Virus record (IMG/VR): IMGVR_UViG_3300034812_000489
Location: 1-54,411 of that record
Length of the DNA stretch: 54,411 nt
Reading direction: 5' to 3' (one strand)
Origin: a virus
The stretch's first letter is position 1, and each line of letters starts with the position of its first letter. The notes beneath the pieces were generated by a model that saw only the letters and a program-made list of their open reading frames with translations, did no database searches and was not told where the DNA came from. Positions 1 through 6,036 of this stretch are shown piece after piece. A program made the position numbers and the translations under genes.

Positions 1-66
1 TTGTAAAGCAGAAAGTAAAACTCCAATCTCTTGAACATTCAGTGACACTTTCTTTTCCTGAGTCAT
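1..66 (-). CDS. small conserved phage protein, 3' part cut by window edge
   Basis: Only the first 22 codons are inside the window, starting at an ATG (64-66) and reading MTQEKKVSLNVQEIGVLL and on. The phrase resembles the start of a small conserved cyanophage protein of unknown role. A TATAAT box lies about 27 bases upstream. No function is assigned; the stop is beyond base 1. Confidence 0.5.
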   Translation of the reverse strand, partial: MTQEKKVSLNVQEIGVLLSALQ

Positions 67-93
67 TCTACTCACTTAAACTCTACATCACTA

Positions 94-102
94 ATTATAC
101 CA
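94..102 (-). promoter_or_regulatory. extended -10 promoter (TGG-TATAAT)
   Basis: On the minus strand the sequence reads TGGTATAAT, an extended -10 match, upstream of the gene starting at 66 and just past the stop of the gene at 103-315. I see no good -35 at 17 bp. Confidence 0.45.
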
Positions 103-315
103 CTAACCACACTCCATATCATGTTGTGCTTGAACGTACATTAAAGTCTGTAAATTTTCAATCGCTGTTTGCATTGCTGCCCTGGAATATCCTGCTGCAT
201 AAGGATAACCCTGCTCCTTTGGATTCTCTGGTGCGGTATTACAAACATTGATGGCATCTTGTAATCCTTCAATGATAGTCTCAATGTCAAACTTGCTGAT
301 TTTATTCGTGCACAT
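103..315 (-). CDS. conserved phage hypothetical protein (70 aa)
   Basis: Small soluble, mostly helical protein with a central Gly-Tyr-rich stretch (about residues 36-44: GYPYAAGYSRA) of the type seen in conserved cyanophage hypotheticals. It starts at ATG 315 inside the last codons of the upstream 52-aa gene, so the two are probably translated together. No enzyme motif is visible and the function is unknown. Confidence 0.65.
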   Translation of the reverse strand: MCTNKISKFDIETIIEGLQDAINVCNTAPENPKEQGYPYAAGYSRAAMQTAIENLQTLMYVQAQHDMECG

Positions 316-460
316 TGAGAAGATCCTCCTGCTGTTTGCGAAGAAAAGAAATGGTTTCGTTGATGTCGTTGACTTCTTGGAGAAGTTTCAACTTACGCTT
401 TGACAGTGCAATAATGCTTTTTTCAAGTTCATTAACGTGCATTTCAAGTTGTGGTGTCAT
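302..460 (-). CDS. short coiled-coil hypothetical protein (52 aa)
   Basis: Begins MTPQLEMHVNELEKS and is a near-continuous amphipathic helix with heptad-like Leu/Ile spacing and many Lys/Glu, so it is probably a coiled coil. Its start ATG shares one base with the TGA of the upstream gene (TGATG at 458-462), and its 3' end overlaps the next gene by 14 bp, the usual packing of this gene string. Function unknown. Confidence 0.65.
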   Translation of the reverse strand: MTPQLEMHVNELEKSIIALSKRKLKLLQEVNDINETISFLRKQQEDLLNVHE

Positions 461-741
461 CAAACCATCTCCTGCTGTTGTAACATAACCTGCTCTTCAG
501 TTACTTCATCCACACACTCTTGAATCACCTGATAGATGTAATCAATGTTGCCTACATCATCAAAGATACGGTCAATGACTTCAGGATCTTCTACATTGTT
601 TTCATAATCAATCTCACCATCTTCATCCTTCAAATGGCAATCTTCCTTGGTGTAAATCCATGCCGCACAGTATGCAGTTTCTCCCTGTTGTTCAATGAGA
701 GTGTTGACGCGATCTTTCAGTTGTTGGAGTGTGTAGTTCAT
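460..741 (-). CDS. conserved cyanophage hypothetical protein (93 aa)
   Basis: Begins MNYTLQQLKDRVNTLIEQQG and is strongly acidic in the middle and C-terminal half (KDEDGEIDYENN, then repeated DDVG and DEV). It resembles a conserved small cyanophage protein of unknown function. The start is a TGATG overlap with the preceding gene at 739-743. There are no membrane segments or metal motifs. Confidence 0.75.
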   Translation of the reverse strand: MNYTLQQLKDRVNTLIEQQGETAYCAAWIYTKEDCHLKDEDGEIDYENNVEDPEVIDRIFDDVGNIDYIYQVIQECVDEVTEEQVMLQQQEMV

Positions 742-932
742 CAGTTCAGAGGAGAAATTTCGTAGGATGTGAAGTTAGGATAGGTTTTTTCTACCCATTT
801 AGATAACTTTGTGTTCTGTGATTTGATCCCCTTTTGTGTTGTTGGTCGCGTTGGCATTGTCTTGTAAAATGTGATGATGTTTTCATCATCAGTTGTAACT
901 GAGATTGAATAAGTTGCAGTCGTTGTTTGCAT
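741..932 (-). CDS. hypothetical protein (63 aa)
   Basis: Starts at ATG 932, overlapping the TGA of the upstream gene by one base. Sequence MQTTTATYSISVTTDDEN suggests an N-terminal beta strand region, and a Lys-rich C-terminal half follows. Part of a four-gene overlapping run (1174 down to 302). Function unknown. Confidence 0.65.
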   Translation of the reverse strand: MQTTTATYSISVTTDDENIITFYKTMPTRPTTQKGIKSQNTKLSKWVEKTYPNFTSYEISPLN

Positions 933-1174
933 CAAACAAGTGCCTCCATCTTAATACCTTTCTCAGCAAATGCGTCAGCAACAATACCACACAGAGCAGT
1001 AACTTCAAAGTCACTTAACTCCCACAATTCGCCAGCAATCTCAATTTGTTCCTGAATCTGTTCGGAAACAGTCAGCATTGCAGTGATTTGTTCTTGATTC
1101 ATTTCAACAGTGGTAGGCATTTCGTTTTCCCAGAAGTCAACCCAGTCGGCAGAAGTAGCAGTGGTGATAGTCAT
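932..1174 (-). CDS. hypothetical protein (80 aa)
   Basis: Acidic, helix-rich protein beginning MTITTATSADWVDFWENEMP. The C-terminal part (FEVTALCGIVADAFAEKG) looks like an amphipathic helix. It starts 2 bp after the upstream gene's stop and ends in a TGATG overlap. No recognised domain. Confidence 0.65.
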   Translation of the reverse strand: MTITTATSADWVDFWENEMPTTVEMNQEQITAMLTVSEQIQEQIEIAGELWELSDFEVTALCGIVADAFAEKGIKMEALV

Positions 1175-1176
1175 TT

Positions 1177-1392
1177 TCAGTTCCTCATGAGATTAGGAGA
1201 CCACATTGTGATGTATTGTTCTGGTGCTTGTGGCATACCATTGAAGGTATCTAACCATTCACCATACTCTTCATACAGAGCACGAATGTTACCTACGTCT
1301 TCGAGTCGGTCACCCTCAACGTAAGTTTCACACAATGCGATAATGTGTTCGCATTGTTCTTCAATCATTTCAACCCGTTGGTCGTCAGTCAT
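1177..1392 (-). CDS. hypothetical protein (71 aa)
   Basis: Begins MTDDQRVEMIEEQCEHIIAL; acidic and helical with no recognised domain. The start codon is preceded by no Shine-Dalgarno sequence but by the repeated promoter-leader element at 1393-1419, which places a TATACT box 21 bases upstream of the ATG. It is likely the first gene of the overlapping run down to base 103. Confidence 0.65.
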   Translation of the reverse strand: MTDDQRVEMIEEQCEHIIALCETYVEGDRLEDVGNIRALYEEYGEWLDTFNGMPQAPEQYITMWSPNLMRN

Positions 1393-1419
1393 TGGTTTGT
1401 TTGAACTGAAGTCAGTATA
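1393..1419 (-). promoter_or_regulatory. repeated promoter-leader module, copy 1
   Basis: Minus strand: TATACT, then GACTTCAGTTCAAACAAACCA, then the ATG of the gene at 1392. The same block occurs upstream of five other genes (starts at 1658, 1831, 2258, 3899, 4141), with 21-22 bases between the -10-like box and the start codon. There is no conserved -35 and no Shine-Dalgarno. Confidence 0.7.
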
Positions 1420-1445
1420 GAATGAAATGGAGCGTGGTGGCGGTG

Positions 1446-1463
1446 CCTTGTGCCAGTCTGTCA
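1446..1463 (-). other. 3'-end element with TGGCACA core, copy 1
   Basis: Directly after the TGA of the gene at 1461-1658 the minus strand reads CAGACTGGCACAAGG. Near-identical words follow the stops of genes ending at 7163, 8042 and 16209, each time just before a hairpin, so it is probably part of a transcript-end signal. Confidence 0.4.
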
Positions 1464-1658
1464 GTTGTCCTCAAAGTCAGGGATTCGTGCCAGTGCTTCA
1501 TCAGAATAGCGAGCACCATTGTCAGCAGCAATCTGCCATGCTTCACGTCCAGCAGAAGGACCGAAAAGGGCATCAATGGCACTGTCTACGCCTTCGTAGA
1601 CTGAACGCTCTACCCAGACGCGGGAGCGGTCACTGAGTCGGGATGCGGGAGAGAACAT
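1461..1658 (-). CDS. hypothetical protein (65 aa)
   Basis: Begins MFSPASRLSDRSRVWVERS, with an Ala/Gly-rich middle and an acidic end (ARIPDFEDN). Preceded by a divergent copy of the promoter-leader module (1659-1685). Its stop is followed by a TGGCACA element. No recognised domain. Confidence 0.6.
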   Translation of the reverse strand: MFSPASRLSDRSRVWVERSVYEGVDSAIDALFGPSAGREAWQIAADNGARYSDEALARIPDFEDN

Positions 1659-1685
1659 TGTTTTGTTTGAACTGAGTGAATTGTA
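1659..1685 (-). promoter_or_regulatory. repeated promoter-leader module, copy 2
   Basis: Minus strand TACAAT, then TCACTCAGTTCAAACAAAACA, then ATG. The -10-like box is 21 bases from the start codon, the same as copy 1, and the CAGTTCAAACAAA core is preserved. Confidence 0.65.
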
Positions 1686-1690
1686 GCAGA

Positions 1691-1831
1691 TCAGTAGTCG
1701 GTGTTGCCGTTGATGTAACCTTCTACATCAAACTTCTCTTCCTGCTGCATCTCAGGAATGTCATAGATTTCAGCAGGCATCTCCATGATTTCCTGGAGAA
1801 CGGTGTCCATGTAGTCGTTGTAGGTGTCCAT
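1691..1831 (-). CDS. small acidic hypothetical protein (46 aa)
   Basis: Encodes MDTYNDYMDTVLQEIMEMP and on, ending GNTDY. It is rich in Asp, Glu, Met and Tyr. Support comes from a full promoter-leader module immediately upstream (1832-1858) and the absence of any competing frame. Function unknown; possibly a small early host-interaction protein, an inference only from its size and promoter. Confidence 0.6.
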   Translation of the reverse strand: MDTYNDYMDTVLQEIMEMPAEIYDIPEMQQEEKFDVEGYINGNTDY

Positions 1832-1858
1832 TGATTTGTTTGAACTGAAGTTAGTATA
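1832..1858 (-). promoter_or_regulatory. repeated promoter-leader module, copy 3
   Basis: Minus strand TATACT, then AACTTCAGTTCAAACAAATCA, then ATG. It is nearly identical to copy 1, with the same 21-base spacing. Confidence 0.7.
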
Positions 1859-1877
1859 GGGTCAAATGGGAGCAGAA

Positions 1878-2258
1878 TCAGGCAGCATGTGCCAGTTCCC
1901 GAACTGTCAGTGCAGGTCCACCAAAAATCATTGTTTCATGATTAGGATCAGGAACATTGATACCTGCTTGTTTGAAACCATAATAATGACACCTTGAACG
2001 ACGTTCAATAATATCAGTAGCGAATAATTCATCCCGATAAACAGGAGTTGCAGAAATGAAACCATCAATAGACTTTTTCATCGCACTGATTACACGCTTA
2101 TCACTACTATATCCAAAAGATATTCCAAATTGTTTGCCACTTTCTGTTTCAATAATCCAAGAGACTTCAATAGCACGAGGATCACTCATATCAGGAGTCT
2201 TGTAGTAAAAATCACTGTGAGTGATTGAATGGATCCCGTGATAGATTGAATGAGGCAT
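1878..2258 (-). CDS. hypothetical protein (126 aa)
   Basis: The frame is open further upstream, but the promoter-leader module (2259-2286) fixes the start at ATG 2258 (MPHSIYHGIHSITHSD). The protein has alternating beta-like segments (EVSWIIETESGKQFGISFGY) and a Cys/Tyr-rich patch (SRCHYYGFKQ). No family recognised. Confidence 0.65.
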   Translation of the reverse strand: MPHSIYHGIHSITHSDFYYKTPDMSDPRAIEVSWIIETESGKQFGISFGYSSDKRVISAMKKSIDGFISATPVYRDELFATDIIERRSRCHYYGFKQAGINVPDPNHETMIFGGPALTVRELAHAA

Positions 2259-2286
2259 TGCCTTTGTTTGAACTGAACTTAGTGTA
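2259..2286 (-). promoter_or_regulatory. repeated promoter-leader module, copy 4
   Basis: Minus strand TACACT, then AAGTTCAGTTCAAACAAAGGCA, then ATG, with 22 bases between the box and the ATG. It sits directly downstream of a stem-loop (2287-2304), so a transcript end and a new start are packed together. Confidence 0.65.
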
Positions 2287-2304
2287 GGGCAGGCAATGCT
2301 GCCC
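2287..2304 (-). terminator. stem-loop between transcription units
   Basis: Minus strand GGGCAG-CATTGC-CTGCCC, a 6-bp GC-rich stem with a 6-nt loop. It lies after the gene ending at 2314 and before promoter-leader copy 4. There is no U tract, so termination is plausible but not certain. Confidence 0.4.
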
Positions 2305-2313
2305 CAGTGGTCG

Positions 2314-3207
2314 TCAGGGACGGTTTGCAAACCGTCCATGCTTAAAATTATATTGTGAGAACTGCTGACGGTTCACTAATTTGTAAGAACCATATTCATT
2401 AGACAAAACATAACCTTCAGCAACAATATACTTCTTACCAAGATAAGCAAAAGGACCATCATTGGCACAAAGTGACAATTTGTCCATCTTAATCGTCCAT
2501 ACAAGTTTCCAAAAACGCATCAAGTTCACGTCACAGTCGGCAGCGATGGCAAGTGCCTCCGCGTCCAGTTCGGCACCGATTTTTACGAAAGTGTTAATGA
2601 CCTTCTCAATCTGTCGTGCTTTACTATCACTTACAAACTCACACATTTGTGACATTTGCCTTGCAAAGTTGATAATATCTTCAAACGAATCATCTTCACA
2701 CCACGCATCAGGTTTAACGAACAGCACATCTTTATTGCTCTTAGGTGCAAGAACCATACAAGATGCTACAGCATCACGAAGATCATTCTCCGCAACATAT
2801 ATTGTATGTGGTGCTACGATAATACTTTCACGAACAAGTTCTGGAAAAACATACTTAACTGCATTAGGTTTATATGTGTCATCTCCACCATAACCAATAA
2901 AATCGCCTTGAAAAATACAATCAGTGCGTGGCAGACAATCAAAACAATCGTGGAGAATATCCCTTACTTCACCTTCATAATGCACATCAATCTCTTCATG
3001 AGAGTGTGCAATACGAATCTTTCTCTTGTTGAATACTGCTTTTGTACCAACAAAGAATGTACCAGTCGCAGGATCAGTTCCCCACACAATCGCAGGGCAT
3101 CCATCCATCTTCACAGAAACGTATGCTGATTCAGTGAACCAATCAAGGACAGAAAGGTCGCCCGTGAGAATAGAATCTTCAGGATGTTGCAAGTGGAGAT
3201 TTTTCAT
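2314..3207 (-). CDS. KxDG nucleotidyltransferase-like protein (DUF6267-type, 297 aa)
   Basis: Start chosen at ATG 3207 (MKNLHLQHPEDSILTGDL), which leaves a 1-bp gap to the upstream stop; a further-upstream start would overlap that gene. Residues 31-40 read SVKMDGCPAI, matching the K-x-D-G adenylation motif of covalent nucleotidyltransferases (DNA/RNA ligases, capping enzymes). FVGTKAVF follows about 15 residues on, and near residue 100 IFQGDFIG is placed where ligases carry motif III/IV. Marine phages encode a family of about this size with a KWDGxPA motif. Ligase-like activity is an inference; the motif IV acidic residue is D rather than the usual E, so it could be catalytically altered. The C-terminal codons form a perfect palindrome. 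Confidence 0.65.
   Translation of the reverse strand: MKNLHLQHPEDSILTGDLSVLDWFTESAYVSVKMDGCPAIVWGTDPATGTFFVGTKAVFNKRKIRIAHSHEEIDVHYEGEVRDILHDCFDCLPRTDCIFQGDFIGYGGDDTYKPNAVKYVFPELVRESIIVAPHTIYVAENDLRDAVASCMVLAPKSNKDVLFVKPDAWCEDDSFEDIINFARQMSQMCEFVSDSKARQIEKVINTFVKIGAELDAEALAIAADCDVNLMRFWKLVWTIKMDKLSLCANDGPFAYLGKKYIVAEGYVLSNEYGSYKLVNRQQFSQYNFKHGRFANRP
2318..2337 (-). repeat. perfect 20-bp palindrome at the end of a coding region
   Basis: The last codons of the gene at 2314-3207 form a perfect inverted repeat with 10-bp arms GGACGGTTTG / CAAACCGTCC. As RNA it would fold into a strong hairpin ending 4 bases before the stop codon. Confidence 0.8.
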
Positions 3208-3208
3208 A

Positions 3209-3409
3209 TCAAGAAAGAATGTGGATGTAATCAATAGAATTAACGCACCAACCTGTAGATGCAGTAATCTCTTCTACAAGATCTTCACTATCATCAGCAT
3301 CCCAAGTTGTTGACAAAACCTCATCAATAATCTCCTGTTTTTCTGTTACAGGAAACTCACCGATGCTATCATCAAAATCAAAATCAATTTCAGTAACACG
3401 AAACTTCAT
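3209..3409 (-). CDS. conserved cyanophage hypothetical protein (66 aa)
   Basis: Begins MKFRVTEIDFDFDDSIGEF; acidic, with a conserved-looking tail SEDLVEEITASTGWCVNSID. It resembles small cyanophage proteins that end in a WC-x-N motif. It overlaps the upstream gene by 4 bp (ATGA), indicating translational coupling. Function unknown. Confidence 0.75.
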   Translation of the reverse strand: MKFRVTEIDFDFDDSIGEFPVTEKQEIIDEVLSTTWDADDSEDLVEEITASTGWCVNSIDYIHILS

Positions 3410-3669
3410 TTGCCCACTCCATAATCGTTTGCAGTTGCTTCCAGAGCACCAATATCTGTCATTGGTTGTGGTGACTCAGGCATCAAATCCATCAGGGTTT
3501 CTTCACCATAATACTCCAGAATCTCCTCCTTCACATCATCTTCATCCCAATCCTTAATGTTTTGTTCAATACTCTCAACAGCAAATGTGATTAGCGTATC
3601 CATATCCATACCCTCAACAATCATCTCAGCGTAGTTAAGTTTGAACTGGTCAAGTTGCTTGGAATTCAT
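3406..3669 (-). CDS. conserved cyanophage hypothetical protein (87 aa)
   Basis: Acidic helical protein with an EMIVEGMDMDTLITFAVES core, then DEDDVKEEILEYYGEE, a pattern I associate with a conserved cyanophage family. Starts at ATG 3669 and ends coupled (ATGA) to the next gene. No catalytic motif. Confidence 0.75.
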   Translation of the reverse strand: MNSKQLDQFKLNYAEMIVEGMDMDTLITFAVESIEQNIKDWDEDDVKEEILEYYGEETLMDLMPESPQPMTDIGALEATANDYGVGK

Positions 3670-3704
3670 GATAAGAATGGGATGAAGTTACAAGAAAAAG
3701 TGAA

Positions 3705-3899
3705 TCAAATCAGGCAGGAATCGACTGCTTCCATAACATCACCGTATTCACCGACGATGTTACCGTGAATATCACGAATGTAAGCATAAGAGTCGGATTC
3801 TTCGTGCATAGAGTAACAAATGTCCATTGCACGATCCAGATCGGTCATCTCCTCACTCTCACCGAGAGCAGGACAGGCAACGTAGTAAAGGTTGGTCAT
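3705..3899 (-). CDS. hypothetical protein (64 aa)
   Basis: Begins MTNLYYVACPALGESEEMTD, then an ID-like beta hairpin (YAYIRDIHGNIVGEYGD). The promoter-leader module directly upstream (3900-3926) fixes the start. Function unknown. Confidence 0.65.
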   Translation of the reverse strand: MTNLYYVACPALGESEEMTDLDRAMDICYSMHEESDSYAYIRDIHGNIVGEYGDVMEAVDSCLI

Positions 3900-3926
3900 T
3901 GGTTTGTTTGAACTGAAGTTACTATA
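3900..3926 (-). promoter_or_regulatory. repeated promoter-leader module, copy 5
   Basis: Minus strand TATAGT, then AACTTCAGTTCAAACAAACCA, then ATG, with 21-base spacing. The box overlaps the region just past the stop of the gene at 3929. Confidence 0.7.
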
Positions 3927-3928
3927 GG

Positions 3929-4141
3929 TCAGATTGCCGCCAGTTGGCGACGGCGGAGGACAGTTCCGTAAGTGGATGCCTGGTCATCGTAGAATCCCTC
4001 TACCATGCCATCCACGCCACGCCACAAGGAAGCAACCTCACGGCACTCCTTTGCAACATACATCAGTTCAGCAACGGTCATTGACTTTGCCTTGTTCTCC
4101 CAGTTTTGGAAGTCTTCAGCAGTGGCGTGGCGGCGAATCAT
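3929..4141 (-). CDS. hypothetical protein (70 aa)
   Basis: Begins MIRRHATAEDFQNWENKAKS, mostly helical, with a basic end (RRRQLAAI) whose codons can fold into a short hairpin just before the stop. The start is set by promoter-leader copy 6. No recognised domain. Confidence 0.6.
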   Translation of the reverse strand: MIRRHATAEDFQNWENKAKSMTVAELMYVAKECREVASLWRGVDGMVEGFYDDQASTYGTVLRRRQLAAI

Positions 4142-4169
4142 TGCCTTTGTTTGAACTGAAGTCAGTATA
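4142..4169 (-). promoter_or_regulatory. repeated promoter-leader module, copy 6
   Basis: Minus strand TATACT, then GACTTCAGTTCAAACAAAGGCA, then ATG, with 22 bases between. It lies immediately downstream of a hairpin (4175-4191) that follows the methyltransferase gene. Confidence 0.7.
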
Positions 4170-4174
4170 ATCGT

Positions 4175-4191
4175 AGAAACCCCACCAGGGG
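4175..4191 (-). terminator. short hairpin with T-rich tail after the methyltransferase gene
   Basis: Minus strand CCCC-TGGT-GGGG followed by TTTCT. The stem is only 4 bp, but its position (17 bp after the stop of the gene at 4208, just before a new promoter module) supports a weak terminator. Confidence 0.4.
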
Positions 4192-4207
4192 ACGCTGTAG
4201 TGGACAG

Positions 4208-4720
4208 TTAGGCTACTGGCACATACATATGCCCATACTTGCCGAAAATCTCCTTAAATCGCTCTTTGTCTTTTCCTAGGTAGATGATGGCAGACTGAAA
4301 TGGTGCAGCACTCGCAGCAGCACCAAAACGCAATCTTTTGTTTACAGCAATCCACGGATATTTTGCTACAGAGTTCCACCATTTCGTAGAAACATCCAAC
4401 TTAATGAGAAGAACCATTTCTTTTGCATTTCCACATTCATACTGCTGTGCAGCATATGGCACCCATTCCTTACTATTAGAATATGGGTGATTCATAAAAA
4501 CACTATCAGCAATCCATTCGTGTGCTAAACCATTTGTTTCTTCAGTATAAACTTTCTTCGCAGGTACGTTACCATTATCTGCATCATCCGAACAGGGGTC
4601 AAGGTCAACAGAACCGCCGAAGAACTTAACAACATCACCAACAAATTCAACAGGTGTATTCCAGGTATCTTTACGATTACCTGTGTTTGCAGTCAACGCT
4701 TGAAGTGCAGTTACACTCAT
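4208..4720 (-). CDS. phage Dam-like DNA N6-adenine methyltransferase (170 aa)
   Basis: Matches the phage-type DNA N6-adenine methyltransferase family by layout. W20-NTP near the N-terminus, VDLDPCSD (residues 38-45), then NGLAHEWIADSVFMNHPYSN, where NHPY at 77-80 stands in place of the family's catalytic NPPY/DPPY tetrad, then a motif with SKEW and a hydrophobic LLIKLDVSTKWW. Length is usual for the family. The enzyme would transfer methyl from S-adenosylmethionine to adenine in DNA. Its ATG overlaps the TGA of the MutH-like nuclease gene (ATGA), so the two are translationally coupled and look like a nuclease-methylase pair. The P-to-H change in the catalytic motif is odd and could alter activity. 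The target site is not deducible here. Confidence 0.8.
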   Translation of the reverse strand: MSVTALQALTANTGNRKDTWNTPVEFVGDVVKFFGGSVDLDPCSDDADNGNVPAKKVYTEETNGLAHEWIADSVFMNHPYSNSKEWVPYAAQQYECGNAKEMVLLIKLDVSTKWWNSVAKYPWIAVNKRLRFGAAASAAPFQSAIIYLGKDKERFKEIFGKYGHMYVPVA

Positions 4721-5310
4721 TTGAGAACCTCTTTTCCGAAACTTGGTGTTAAGTAAAATGCCATATACTTATCCTTCAACTCAACTCCATTATAGCACAG
4801 TGGTTTATAGTTACCATACCTATCCTTTCCTGCTTTAGTACGAATTTGCAGAACTTTATTGGGTCCGTTGATAGTATGAAGTGTGCCACCATTCACATAT
4901 GCGCTCTTAATTTGTGCAGAAATATATCCGTAATCTTCTGCCAGTTGTTGATAATGAAGTGAGTCAAGTTCTTCATTCACAATTTTCACACCCATATACT
5001 CATTATCACGACTGAAACCAACATAAACAGTTTGTGCAAGTTTCAATCCAACTTTACTCTCTTCAAACTCCAACGAATTGTCAATAATATCTGGAAGACA
5101 ATGATTCAACATCGTGACGGCAATACTCTCACCAACAGTGAAAGATTTAATCTCACCATCACTAAGATCGGTCAGATTGCTGCTGTTAGCAACACCCAGC
5201 GCAGTCTCCAGAAGTTGACCACGTTCACCCTTATTTTTGCCAGGTTTCTGAAAACCACTGAAGTCAGTAGTTTTCAACCTAGCGTAGACTTGATTGGTTG
5301 ACAGTTTCAT
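4717..5310 (-). CDS. MutH/Sau3AI-like restriction endonuclease-fold protein (197 aa)
   Basis: Start chosen at ATG 5310, which overlaps the upstream stop by one base; a GTG one codon earlier is the alternative. Near the N-terminus KNKGERGQLLETALG is followed by LTDLSDGEIKSF. This has the order and spacing of the MutH/Sau3AI catalytic core (GQLLE, then D, then E-x-K; about E35, D48, E53, K55 in this numbering). Length is close to MutH and far shorter than the duplicated Sau3AI. Known family members cut at GATC. Downstream and coupled is a Dam-like adenine methyltransferase, so either a small GATC-type restriction-modification pair or a degradative nuclease with self-protection is likely. No MutS or MutL gene is in the window. 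Confidence in the fold is moderate to good; the specificity is inference. Confidence 0.7.
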   Translation of the reverse strand: MKLSTNQVYARLKTTDFSGFQKPGKNKGERGQLLETALGVANSSNLTDLSDGEIKSFTVGESIAVTMLNHCLPDIIDNSLEFEESKVGLKLAQTVYVGFSRDNEYMGVKIVNEELDSLHYQQLAEDYGYISAQIKSAYVNGGTLHTINGPNKVLQIRTKAGKDRYGNYKPLCYNGVELKDKYMAFYLTPSFGKEVLK

Positions 5311-5477
5311 CACCAGATTTCCGTGAAACGCTTGTGGGTTGCTTTGGTCATTCTACCTTCTTTGAGCATGTTGTCACACACATTGCAGAAGACTTGAAAC
5401 TTTTCTTCACGGGTGAGAGTGTCTGCGTATTCGCAGTTTTTCATGATCCTGAGCATGTATGCTTTGTTGGTGATCAT
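5310..5477 (-). CDS. small basic hypothetical protein (55 aa) leading the nuclease-methylase operon
   Basis: Encodes MITNKAYMLRIMKNCEYADT and ends KATHKRFTEIW. It has two Cys (FCNVC) in a C-x-x-C arrangement near the middle, possibly a metal or redox site, though only one pair exists. Its TGA overlaps the next start (TGATG), so it is co-translated with the MutH-like gene. Function unknown; a regulator or accessory role is only a guess from position. Confidence 0.6.
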   Translation of the reverse strand: MITNKAYMLRIMKNCEYADTLTREEKFQVFCNVCDNMLKEGRMTKATHKRFTEIW

Positions 5478-5501
5478 TGGTCTCTGTTGATTACTCCGTA
5501 A

Positions 5502-5978
5502 TCATACAGCAGGACACAGACGGTTGGTGAACTCATGGGACACTTTCTCGACTGGCACACCAAAATTATCAGTCATCCACCAATCATATAACCTTTCTTC
5601 TTCCTCTCGTGCCTCAATTTCATGTGGTTGATGCTCATAGTCCCAATTTTCCACAGGTTTTTGTGAATAACACAATTTTCCACTCTTAAAATGCAGGGAA
5701 CCACGGACCCACTGTCTCAGGTGAACCAATTCATGCAGAAGAGTCTTAGTATAAGTTTCCTTGTCCATATCTGATTGAAGTTCAATCAAAAAGTGACGTG
5801 GGCGATAAGTCTTACCCACGACATCACAATAACCAACAACTTGCTCACGTTTCAATCCCTTGTGAATAATATCAACAGAGATTTTGTGGCGTGGAAGGAA
5901 GTTATTCAGAAACCAAGAGGTAACATCCTCACAGAGGATTTTAGAATAACCGTATCCAGAATGGTAAATGTTAGACAT
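5502..5978 (-). CDS. SprT-like zinc metallopeptidase (158 aa)
   Basis: Residues 82-86 are HELVH in the context KTLLHELVHLRQWVRG, the HExxH zinc site of SprT/wss1-type metallopeptidases. A Glu-rich helix about 40 residues later (HQPHEIEAREEEER) can supply the third ligand. The N-terminal half is a mixed alpha/beta region typical of the SprT-like domain. Start chosen at ATG 5978 (MSNIYHSGYGYS) with a G-rich stretch upstream; a TTG 21 bases earlier is the alternative. SprT-like proteins act on DNA-protein crosslinks or other substrates; which one here is unknown. Common in T4-like cyanophages as a putative peptidase. Confidence 0.75.
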   Translation of the reverse strand: MSNIYHSGYGYSKILCEDVTSWFLNNFLPRHKISVDIIHKGLKREQVVGYCDVVGKTYRPRHFLIELQSDMDKETYTKTLLHELVHLRQWVRGSLHFKSGKLCYSQKPVENWDYEHQPHEIEAREEEERLYDWWMTDNFGVPVEKVSHEFTNRLCPAV

Positions 5979-6036
5979 GTGCCCCAGTGGAGAAACCAAA
6001 TGAATGATGAAACAAATAAGAGTTTTTCTTTAGAAG

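Noticed and set aside
5298-5501. A 67-aa plus-strand frame across the 55-aa minus-strand gene.
   Set aside because: The minus frame has overlapping start/stop coupling to its neighbour while the plus frame has no ribosome site or upstream promoter.
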